Part shown: piece by piece, positions 1 through 7,505 of the stretch
How the letters are laid out: the number at the start of each line of letters is the position of its first letter
Numbering within the stretch: position 1 is the first letter of the stretch
Origin: Candidatus Caldipriscus sp. T1.2
GTDB lineage: Bacteria; Hydrothermota; Hydrothermia; LBFQ01
Assembly: GCA_000980735.1 (NCBI GenBank)
Contig: LBFQ01000023.1
Span: 23,666-48,663 of the forward strand
Reading direction: 5' to 3'
Length of the DNA stretch: 24,998 nt
Made by a program: the position numbers and the translations under genes
The notes under the pieces: generated by a model
The model's input: only the letters and a program-made list of their open reading frames with translations
Database searches by the model: none
Told to the model about the DNA's origin: nothing

Positions 1-261
1 CCTACGGAAGGCTACGCATATTGAATCCCCGTTGCGGAAGAGGGGCCTGTGGGAGTTACCCCAGTGGGTGTACTGATTCGGGGCGCTGTCTTGATACACC
101 TCCGTGAAGAGGAAGGGGACCCAGCCCGAACCGCGTGAGGGGGACTCTGCGACGTCCACCCTCTTCAGGTCGGGTACCGCTTCCCTTAGCGATACCCTCC
201 CCGTTATCCTATAGCTATGCACCTGTACCACAGGCGCGGTGCTTAAAATTACCCCAATCAT
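1..261 (-). CDS. Partial exported protein (N-terminal 87 residues)
   Basis: An open frame runs from an ATG at 261 off the left edge with no stop. I chose 261 rather than the in-frame ATG at 267 because the AGGAGGT ribosome binding site (268-274) abuts 267 but lies about 7 nt from 261. The protein begins MIGVILSTAPVVQVHSYR, a short hydrophobic leader followed by polar, Trp/Tyr/Phe-rich sequence, which suggests an exported or surface protein. The start lies 14 nt after the TPR lipoprotein stop, so it is the next gene of the same minus-strand operon. The family is not recognised. By position it could be another T9SS cargo, but the C-terminus that would show this is outside the window. Confidence 0.7.
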   Translation of the reverse strand, partial: MIGVILSTAPVVQVHSYRITGRVSLREAVPDLKRVDVAESPSRGSGWVPFLFTEVYQDSAPNQYTHWGNSHRPLFRNGDSICVAFRR

Positions 262-275
262 AGCCATACCTCCTT

Positions 276-1472
276 TTATCTCCTATAAAACACCGAATCA
301 ATCTTAATACCCAACGCTCTATATTTTGGCTCATGCCTCATCCACCTAACCGCGGTATCTATCTCCGCCCTACTCCTTGCGGTATAAGTCCAAGAAGCGG
401 GCCATGTCGGATCAAATACCCTTATCATAGAAACCGAGCCCGCCAACATACCCCTCTTATAGTTAGCCTGCGCATAAACCGCCGCCAAACCCTTCTTTTC
501 ATTTCCATCGCTCAAGCCGGAAATATTCTGAAGCCTTGATGGGAAGGAAGATATAAGGTTCCTCGTCCAGTAAGCTATAAGAGCCAGGGATGCTGCCCTC
601 TCAAGGTTAGTACCTTCAACGTAGTAAGCATAAGCATCCGCAGCCAACGCCAACCAAGGTATAACATCAAGACCTCCCCTGGGAACCTTAAAGGCGGTTA
701 ATTTCATTTCAACGAATACGCTGTCGTTGTGCTTTAGCCAGGAATGTATGTATGGCGTATCCTGAGCCCTGCCTGCCGCCGTATTTTTGCTACTTACAAA
801 GAGGACGGGACCTATGGTATCTATCAGAGTAAGCTTTCCACCCACCACCGCGATGAAGCTATCTACGTAAGCCAAACCATCCGTATATCCGTATATATCT
901 TCACCCGTTATAAGCCTTTCATATCTCCCCTTCGGTTTTACCCTTATCTCATTGTACTCGGTTATCAAGTACAGGTAATCCGTGGTGTCGGATGGAAATA
1001 CATTGTTTTCCCTTAAGATCTTACCCAACCTCCACTGCCCACCTATTATCAAAAGGCTCGGCGAAGTGAAGGTAATAGTATATCTGCTTACAAATTGCGC
1101 GGTTGGTGATGCGACGTAGGTACTCCCTATCGTATCCCTGTAGCTTGCATCCACATAAAGGTTTAGGTCCCAAGCTTGCGGTACAACATATGGAGAGTAT
1201 ATCAGGGAAAATTCGCTATGGGCCTGCGCGTAGTACCCCAAGCAAGTATATGAAAGTCCGAGACCAAGATGGGCTTCAAGGTCTGCCGGGTCTATCTCCG
1301 TGACGACGCTGTCAAAGATGGTGGAGGCGGAATCGCATTTGTTTGCCTTGTAATAATTCCAAGCCCTATCAAGCATGGATTCCTTTTCCAGGGCATTTGG
1401 TGCCTTTGAAGTGTCCCTGCAAGATATCGCTATAAACCCGATCAGGAGGATAAGGGGAATTATCCTTTTCAT
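276..1472 (-). CDS. TPR-containing lipoprotein
   Basis: This is a 398-residue predicted lipoprotein. Residues 1-18 form a lipoprotein signal (MKR, hydrophobic stretch, then IAISC with Cys18 as the lipidation site). Residues of about 33-90 look like two tetratricopeptide helices pairs (AWNYYKANKCDSASTIFDSV, then LEAHLGLGLSYTCLGYYAQA), normally a protein-protein interaction module. The remaining 300 residues are unrecognised. Its ATG overlaps the stop of the upstream 913-residue secreted protein by 4 nt (ATGA), with a GGGAGG site just before it, so the two are translationally coupled. Its place after a PorV-type barrel and T9SS-type cargo suggests an envelope assembly or scaffold role, but that is inference only. 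Confidence 0.85.
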   Translation of the reverse strand: MKRIIPLILLIGFIAISCRDTSKAPNALEKESMLDRAWNYYKANKCDSASTIFDSVVTEIDPADLEAHLGLGLSYTCLGYYAQAHSEFSLIYSPYVVPQAWDLNLYVDASYRDTIGSTYVASPTAQFVSRYTITFTSPSLLIIGGQWRLGKILRENNVFPSDTTDYLYLITEYNEIRVKPKGRYERLITGEDIYGYTDGLAYVDSFIAVVGGKLTLIDTIGPVLFVSSKNTAAGRAQDTPYIHSWLKHNDSVFVEMKLTAFKVPRGGLDVIPWLALAADAYAYYVEGTNLERAASLALIAYWTRNLISSFPSRLQNISGLSDGNEKKGLAAVYAQANYKRGMLAGSVSMIRVFDPTWPASWTYTARSRAEIDTAVRWMRHEPKYRALGIKIDSVFYRR

Positions 1473-4210
1473 CTCTCACCTCCCCTTATAACTTTTACCG
1501 TTGCGAAGTTTTTACCCACCTTCACCCTCGCTATATAGACGCCCTTGGGTAAGAAGTTCAGTTCGAACTCGTAAGAGCCCGCAGGGAGATCTTTGTAAGT
1601 GATCTCCTTAACCTTCCTTCCGGACATTCCGTATATTGTAAGGTTGATATCCGAGGGTGCTGGAAGTATTACCCTTATCCTGCTTCCGTCCGCAAAAGCC
1701 TTAAAGGAGGAAGGGGTGGAGGAAGGTTTATCCTTCCCCACGTAAATTCCATATGCGGATGAGATGTAAGCGGTGATCTCTTTCCTCTCGGGATTATAAT
1801 AACCCTCAACCTCCTTCCAATCAAAGCCGTTATATACGAAAACTTTATCTCCAAGATCCGCCTTAACCTTCACCTCCGCATCAACCGGTGAGGAGAAATT
1901 GAAAGTTTCACCGTTCCTAAAGACGAGTATCTCCTTTTCTCCCGCTAAAGACCTCATAAACAGGACCGAAGGATAAGCTTCAACAAGTTCCCTACCTAAG
2001 CGTATGCTCTGGATGGTACCCGTATCAACCACACCGGTTCCCAAAACGTAGTCAAACCCAGCAAAGCTCTGGAGGCGATAGATCTTGTACCTTATCGGTC
2101 CATAGTATGGGTTATCCATATAGTCCTTGAAGCTTAGATAGGTGCTGGCGCTGTAGAAGTTTGTGGCGAGCTTGTTTAGGGTTAGAACCGAGAAACCGAA
2201 CCTTGCGGAATCATCCGGATAGAAAATCACCCTAACCCCCTCGCTTGCCGCATCGTAATACGCAGTAGTACTGGTCATAGCGTATACATCAACGTACCTG
2301 TTAAAGGCATAGTTGGGTTGAACCGTGAAGAAGGTCAAAGTTGGGGATTTAACCTGAGGATCCGTAGTGTCCCTGTTTCCTATAACATAACTCCCACTTG
2401 AGCCGTAGTTTATAATGAGGACGTACGTAGGCAAACTCGTGGAATACCCCCTGTTTCTTGCATCAAGGGTTAAAGAATTGTAACTCTTGGCGACGGTATC
2501 TATCAGATATACCTTCCAACCGGTTATGGTATCGCCGAACGCCCTATTCCCATCTCTACCGTCAAAGGTTATCCAAGTTCCCGAGGATACAAGATATGCG
2601 GTTGAGGAGAATAGGCTTAAGGTGGCGGATCTTAGAGAGAGGGTCGGTAAAGGTGATGTGAGGGGGGTGTTTTTAAGGAGGGGATTGGAAAAGGTTGGGA
2701 AACCACTTATGCTCTGAACATCCGTTCTTCCCGCGGAGAAAACCTTCATCACGAACTCTTCGTAAGCCTGATAGAACTTTTTACCCCTTGAGGATATGAG
2801 GTTTAATACGGAGGTTGATAAAGTCGGAAGGAACATAAAGAGAACATCCTGTTCCTTTATAGCGTTTTTAACCTCATTCTCGCTCGTAAGCTCCTCAAGG
2901 TAGGATAGCCAAAGTGTGAATTTCGCTATATCCTCACCCCTTGGCACCCTCCCGTCATAAAGTGTCGCGGTGGAGAAGAGGTAAGTTGCGTCCGTACCTA
3001 CACCAAAAGAATAACTCTTATCGTTGAAAATACCGCGAGCGTAAGAGTAGAAATCATCCGGGTCAAAGTTGGCGATCATAGCCTTGTGGGCTATCCAGCT
3101 CGCCTTAGCGGTAATGTTCATATTTATGAGGTAGAGGGGATATCTGGAGGTGTCAGCCTCCGAGGGATCTGCAATGTAAGCTATGTACCTTGCGTACTGG
3201 AAAGCCAAGTATTTTCTAAGCTTAGCTATCCTATCCGGATCTGCCGTTGGGAAGTTGGAGTAATATAAATTCCATGCGGTATTTAGGTATATTATCGGCT
3301 TTCCGTTTATGTCAAGGGGATCGTAAAAGCCCAAAAGGGGGCGGATCCTAGTATCCGGGAACTGCCCATCTGCTGGATCGGAGGAATGTATCGGACCCAC
3401 GAGTATTATGATCTTCTCGCTTGAGCTTACACCCATAAAGTTTTCTATTGCGTTCTTTACCCCCGCCCAGGCGCTTCTGATATCATTAATAATATCGTTC
3501 GCCTGGGAAACGCTGAGGGTATCCTGTATTCTTGGCCTGTAAGTCCTTCCCCATACGTAAAGGTTATACAGGGCAAAATACTTGGATGTATCCGAAGATA
3601 CGTTTGATCTGTCAACAAACGAGATCCTCAAATATACTTGATGGTTGTCTGATATTGAGCAGGAACCTCCCAATGGTATTGCGAACTTCCCCTCCCTCAT
3701 ATCCGTCGTAACATCCGATGATGTTAGAACGCCGGCGACATCCCAGCAGCTTAAGTCCTTGCTCACGAGGAACTTTATAGTATCGGAAGCTTGTAATCCT
3801 GTGAGTTTGTAGGAGAATACTATGGTGTCGCCCGTTTGTGTAGCATTGAGGTTAAACCTTGAAGACGTTATGGAATACGTACCCGTGGAGGTTGAATAAG
3901 TATAAACGACCGCGGGAAACAGGACCTCACTTCCCGAGATCTCAAGCTTCCTAAGCCACTGGGGATCCGCGCTCCAACCCGTAGGGGGGAAGTCCCTAAA
4001 GTTCGCAACATCAATGATCCTGTAAGGATATAGGTTCTTTCTAAACACCAGAATGTACGCTCCGTCCGTGGAATCTATTATATCAACCGAAGTTTTGTAA
4101 ATATCCCATGCGAAGGAGTACCTCATTTGGGGGAGATAGTACTCCGTAGGTGGGGCGGAAAAGCCCCATACAGGCACCAAAAACGGCAAAACAAACAACC
4201 ACCTTTTCAT
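1469..4210 (-). CDS. Secreted protein with C-terminal T9SS-type sorting domain; degenerate peptidase-like middle region
   Basis: This 913-residue protein starts with a Sec signal peptide (MKRWLFVLPFLVPVWGFSA). The last 80 or so residues have the beta-rich pattern of a Por-secretion-system type A sorting domain: FKAFADGSRIRVILPAPSDI, then NLTIYGMSGRKVKEI, LPAGSYEFEL, LPKGVYIARVKVG and a basic end. Such domains direct cargo across the outer membrane through T9SS. Residues of about 100-210 resemble Ig-like strands. Residues of about 230-480 have the layout of secreted peptidase domains of FCB bacteria, but no HExxH zinc motif is present anywhere. The start follows GGGGGTAGAAA, the same 11-nt leader as the other cargo gene of the operon, 10 nt after the PorV-type gene. 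Substrate and activity are unknown. Confidence 0.85.
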   Translation of the reverse strand: MKRWLFVLPFLVPVWGFSAPPTEYYLPQMRYSFAWDIYKTSVDIIDSTDGAYILVFRKNLYPYRIIDVANFRDFPPTGWSADPQWLRKLEISGSEVLFPAVVYTYSTSTGTYSITSSRFNLNATQTGDTIVFSYKLTGLQASDTIKFLVSKDLSCWDVAGVLTSSDVTTDMREGKFAIPLGGSCSISDNHQVYLRISFVDRSNVSSDTSKYFALYNLYVWGRTYRPRIQDTLSVSQANDIINDIRSAWAGVKNAIENFMGVSSSEKIIILVGPIHSSDPADGQFPDTRIRPLLGFYDPLDINGKPIIYLNTAWNLYYSNFPTADPDRIAKLRKYLAFQYARYIAYIADPSEADTSRYPLYLINMNITAKASWIAHKAMIANFDPDDFYSYARGIFNDKSYSFGVGTDATYLFSTATLYDGRVPRGEDIAKFTLWLSYLEELTSENEVKNAIKEQDVLFMFLPTLSTSVLNLISSRGKKFYQAYEEFVMKVFSAGRTDVQSISGFPTFSNPLLKNTPLTSPLPTLSLRSATLSLFSSTAYLVSSGTWITFDGRDGNRAFGDTITGWKVYLIDTVAKSYNSLTLDARNRGYSTSLPTYVLIINYGSSGSYVIGNRDTTDPQVKSPTLTFFTVQPNYAFNRYVDVYAMTSTTAYYDAASEGVRVIFYPDDSARFGFSVLTLNKLATNFYSASTYLSFKDYMDNPYYGPIRYKIYRLQSFAGFDYVLGTGVVDTGTIQSIRLGRELVEAYPSVLFMRSLAGEKEILVFRNGETFNFSSPVDAEVKVKADLGDKVFVYNGFDWKEVEGYYNPERKEITAYISSAYGIYVGKDKPSSTPSSFKAFADGSRIRVILPAPSDINLTIYGMSGRKVKEITYKDLPAGSYEFELNFLPKGVYIARVKVGKNFATVKVIRGGER

Positions 4211-4221
4211 TTTCTACCCCC
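4211..4221 (-). promoter_or_regulatory. 11-nt leader GGGGGTAGAAA before T9SS-type cargo gene (913 aa)
   Basis: Identical to 7495-7505. The first G is also the last base of the TAG stop of the PorV-type gene. Confidence 0.7.
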
Positions 4222-5195
4222 TAAAATGTATAAACAAAGCCAAACCTGCTAACATCGGGCATCCTGTAATATACCGTATATGAATAGTCAAAGGAGATAC
4301 CGAGGATGCTTATACCGAAACCCGCGGAGAACAGCTCGTCGTGCGTAGGGGAGACCCACCATCCACCCCTGAACTTCTTTCCCAGAGCTAAATAAACAAG
4401 GTCCCCAGCATATGAATATTTAAAGCCCACGTTGAAGGATTCCGCGTTATCGCTTGGGTGATTCACCTCAAAAAGTCCGACGAGAGAATGGTATGAGGTT
4501 TTGAATACATCAAGGGATATCCCGGCTTTAAATGTCAGGGGGAGCTTATAAGGGGAATAGGGTAAAGTGTCCGCAACTATATCCCCACCTTGATATGTAT
4601 ACCTTATGTAATCTCCTCTGAGTCTGGGGTCAAATCCGAAGTTCTGGACGCTCATCCCTATGTTTATCCCCCTAAATCCCGTCTCGTATAATGTTCCCAC
4701 ATCCATGGCGACAGCCAAGACATTCGTAAAACTCCCAAAACCCTCATACATAAGCTTGGGTGCTAAGGCAACGGAGAATTTATCCGTTAGCCTCCCTCCT
4801 ATAACTCCCCCAAATACCATACCGGTATAGTTGAATGTACCGAGTTCCCTGTATCCCCCGCTCTCATCTATCTCCGTATATTTAAATCCTCCCGAATATA
4901 CCCCGTGCAGGTAAAAGCCCAAAGTATATCTCTTCATAGGATGGACATATCCCACGCTCGAGACGTAGGTTTGGACCCAGTATGGGAGAAAGCCTATACC
5001 AACCGCCCTGTTGTTCGCAAATATTACGGATGCGGGATTGTTTATCATAAGTAATGGGTCGTTGGACTTGAGGACCACCGCCGCCTCACCTAAGGATGCC
5101 ACCTTCGGTGAGGTATATACCGTCAATATCTTTGAACCCACAACCCCCACCTTCGCGAAGGGGTTATCGCTTTGGGACAAAATCAACAGGATCAT
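4221..5195 (-). CDS. PorV/PorQ-family outer-membrane barrel protein
   Basis: This 324-residue protein has the N-terminal signature of the PorV/PorQ family: FAKVGVVGSKILTVYTSPKV, then SLGEAAVVLKSNDPLLMINN and NPASVIF, matching the usual pattern of aligned beta strands with a Gly-Glu-Ala and an Asn-Pro-Ala motif. The rest alternates hydrophobic and polar residues like a FadL-type barrel and ends in an aromatic residue (GFVYTF). In Bacteroidota, PorV carries T9SS cargo from the translocon to the attachment complex. Here the gene sits directly between two genes encoding T9SS-type cargo, which supports that kind of role. The start is fixed by AGGAGGT six nt upstream and an in-frame stop just before it. 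This leaves an unusually short leader (MILLILSQS) with no basic residue. Confidence 0.8.
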   Translation of the reverse strand: MILLILSQSDNPFAKVGVVGSKILTVYTSPKVASLGEAAVVLKSNDPLLMINNPASVIFANNRAVGIGFLPYWVQTYVSSVGYVHPMKRYTLGFYLHGVYSGGFKYTEIDESGGYRELGTFNYTGMVFGGVIGGRLTDKFSVALAPKLMYEGFGSFTNVLAVAMDVGTLYETGFRGINIGMSVQNFGFDPRLRGDYIRYTYQGGDIVADTLPYSPYKLPLTFKAGISLDVFKTSYHSLVGLFEVNHPSDNAESFNVGFKYSYAGDLVYLALGKKFRGGWWVSPTHDELFSAGFGISILGISFDYSYTVYYRMPDVSRFGFVYTF

Positions 5196-5205
5196 ATTCC
5201 ACCTC

Positions 5206-7494
5206 CTACCTCAAAATCACAAACTTACCCACGTAATCGTTTCCCTTGCTATCAACAACTCGGAAGTAGTATATGCCCGGGGAAACCATCATCTTTTGGT
5301 TTGTAAGCAAGTTCCAGGAGACCGTACCCGATGATGGGGAGGTGTTGTAGAGGGTTATTATGTGATCGCCCGTTGCGGAGTATATGTCTATCCTGGCACC
5401 CGCGGGTACATTGAAGAACTTTATTTCGGGGGTCTGCCTAGTTGCGGACCACTTTGACCATCCCTTGAGCGGGTTGGGAGCTACGACTATCTTATTCTTC
5501 CAATCATCCCCACCCGGGGCACCTCCAACGAATATGGGCCTCGGGGCACCCGTCGGATACTTCAAGTAGTTATCCTTTGAACTTTCGAGGCTGGCGTTTA
5601 TTGAAGGCTCCCAGTCAAATGCGGTTACCGCATAGTAGAGCGGGAAACCTTTGGGGGCAGTTTTATCTACGTAAAAGTTTTGGGTTCCCGCAAAGCTAAC
5701 CTCCTCTATTTGTACATCGGGATATACATTCTGCCAGAAATTCTTAACGGAGTCCTTATAAGGTTTTGTTGCATCAATAAGAATTTTCAAGGGCTTATCC
5801 TTGAAGCTTGGACCATAAAGGGCCCTGTATATGGCGTACCCGGCGAAGTCTATATCTTTCTTTATCGGATCCGGCGTGTATTCTGGGGATTTATCCCAAA
5901 TCAGAATGACGGAATCCCCTGCTGCGCTATAGGATAGAGATGGGGATGATGGGGGGACGGGAATGCGCCAGTGGGGAGCAAACTTGGGATCGCAAGGGTG
6001 GGCAGGGTCGCAATAACCCTCGGATCCCGTATAATAAGCCCTCAAAGCTTGCTCCATAGCCTGCCTCAATCCCATCTTCCAGCTTCCACCAAACCATACG
6101 TCGTCTTTACCGCCGTTTAGTCCATACCCTACCGCGCCCGCAACCACGAACCAAAGGGTATCCCCGTCCGCTATCTTATGTGGTCCGGTTGTAAGTAGGA
6201 ACCTATAGTCAAACTCGTTGGCGCCCATATCGTAGGGATGAGGGGCAAATCTATAGGGCCTGGTTGCCGGGTGATCTCCCACCATATAGTCAAACCTTGC
6301 GGCGTCATCACCCGGATCGTTCTCCCAGTTCCACCACTGATGAGCCCTCGGATAGATAATCCTCATGTTATCGCTTGGATCTGTAGCCCTTGCCAAGGTT
6401 ATACCGGAGCAGGAGGAAGAGATGTTTGTACCTGTAAGATCGTTTGATGTGGGCGGGGCATATATGAGCATTACCCCTATGTATCCCGGGCATAGGCCGT
6501 TATCACCAATATCGTCCCCGGGTTCCGCGGGGTTATCGCTGTCGTAAATGAAGGATGTGTTCCTTGGTATCAGATAATAGTAATAAACGGTTGTATCACC
6601 GCTTCCATCCCTCTTTTTCCTCGTAAGGGGAAAGCTATCCGGTCCCGGTATCCCTTTAGCGGAATAATATGCTCGCGTTATCGCCTTCTCCCAAGGGTCA
6701 TCCCCCCAGATTATGTATCCGTCGGGTATCCCATCCGGACCGCTTATGGTGGTATCGGATAGAACAGTTAAACTATCCTCCCAACCCATCTTATAGTTTT
6801 TGGTGAAGAATATCGCGCATTCTTCCGGGGCACCATCGTAATAAACGAGGTCGTCTATGTGAGGGTTACTGTTATCCGCACCGCATACATCGGCGTCATA
6901 TTGCCAACCGAGGAAGAATTCCAACGTATCGGGAGCGGGGGAAATACTTGCCTCAGATTTGTTATAAATTACACCCAGCTCGTATACGTATATCTGAGAG
7001 TAAGGGTATTGGGGCCACCCCATTATCCTCTCTATTATTTTTATGCCCAGACCGTTTGATCCGTTCCTGTATCTTGGGTTGCTTCTCCAGTCGTCGTACC
7101 TTGCCTCAACGTCCATAAAGGATTTATCGGGACCTATCCAGGCGAAACCTGTACCTAGGTTATCCGTACTCGGCGCCCATTCTTTTTGTCCGTAATCGTA
7201 ATGGGTGACGTACTTTACACCGTTTACAAAGGCTGCAAGCCATATTCTACCGTCCCATAGATAATATACATTTTGACCGGGAGCGTTACCGGGCCAGGAG
7301 TATCCGGGTAGGACCGTGTTTGCATCTCCATGCTCTCCGAAGTTCGACAGCGTTGTCCAAACCTCATTCGTGGTTAAAACCTTCCAGGCATCCGCTACGG
7401 ACAGAGCCCTAAAGTCCCCCGCCCTTTGGGGAAACTTGCTCTTACCCCAGAGGGGTAAGGATATTAGAAGCAATAAGGGTAATACCCTCTTCAT
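5206..7494 (-). CDS. Secreted protein with fibronectin III-like and C-terminal T9SS-type sorting domains
   Basis: This 762-residue protein has a signal peptide (MKRVLPLLLLISLPLWGKS). A large Trp/Tyr/Asp-rich extracellular region covers about residues 25-500 (for example FMDVEARYDDWRSNPRYRNG). An Ig/fibronectin type III-like segment follows at about 520-650 (PPSSPSLSYSAAGDSVILIW). The last 96 residues form a sorting domain beginning IVVAPNPLKG, with ARIDIYSATGDHIITLY, SPGIYYFRVVDSKGN and terminal KFVILR. This is classic T9SS type A architecture, so export and surface attachment or release are expected. It follows the TonB-dependent receptor by 11 nt and precedes the PorV-type gene by 10 nt. 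The pairing of receptor and secreted partner recalls SusC/SusD-like loci, but there is no SusD similarity that I can see. Ligand unknown. Confidence 0.85.
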   Translation of the reverse strand: MKRVLPLLLLISLPLWGKSKFPQRAGDFRALSVADAWKVLTTNEVWTTLSNFGEHGDANTVLPGYSWPGNAPGQNVYYLWDGRIWLAAFVNGVKYVTHYDYGQKEWAPSTDNLGTGFAWIGPDKSFMDVEARYDDWRSNPRYRNGSNGLGIKIIERIMGWPQYPYSQIYVYELGVIYNKSEASISPAPDTLEFFLGWQYDADVCGADNSNPHIDDLVYYDGAPEECAIFFTKNYKMGWEDSLTVLSDTTISGPDGIPDGYIIWGDDPWEKAITRAYYSAKGIPGPDSFPLTRKKRDGSGDTTVYYYYLIPRNTSFIYDSDNPAEPGDDIGDNGLCPGYIGVMLIYAPPTSNDLTGTNISSSCSGITLARATDPSDNMRIIYPRAHQWWNWENDPGDDAARFDYMVGDHPATRPYRFAPHPYDMGANEFDYRFLLTTGPHKIADGDTLWFVVAGAVGYGLNGGKDDVWFGGSWKMGLRQAMEQALRAYYTGSEGYCDPAHPCDPKFAPHWRIPVPPSSPSLSYSAAGDSVILIWDKSPEYTPDPIKKDIDFAGYAIYRALYGPSFKDKPLKILIDATKPYKDSVKNFWQNVYPDVQIEEVSFAGTQNFYVDKTAPKGFPLYYAVTAFDWEPSINASLESSKDNYLKYPTGAPRPIFVGGAPGGDDWKNKIVVAPNPLKGWSKWSATRQTPEIKFFNVPAGARIDIYSATGDHIITLYNTSPSSGTVSWNLLTNQKMMVSPGIYYFRVVDSKGNDYVGKFVILR

Positions 7495-7505
7495 TTTCTA
7501 CCCCC
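7495..7505 (-). promoter_or_regulatory. 11-nt intergenic leader GGGGGTAGAAA before T9SS-type cargo gene (762 aa)
   Basis: The whole gap between the receptor stop and the cargo ATG is GGGGGTAGAAA, identical to the sequence before the second cargo gene (4211-4221). It includes a G-rich ribosome binding site 6 nt from the start. Confidence 0.7.
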
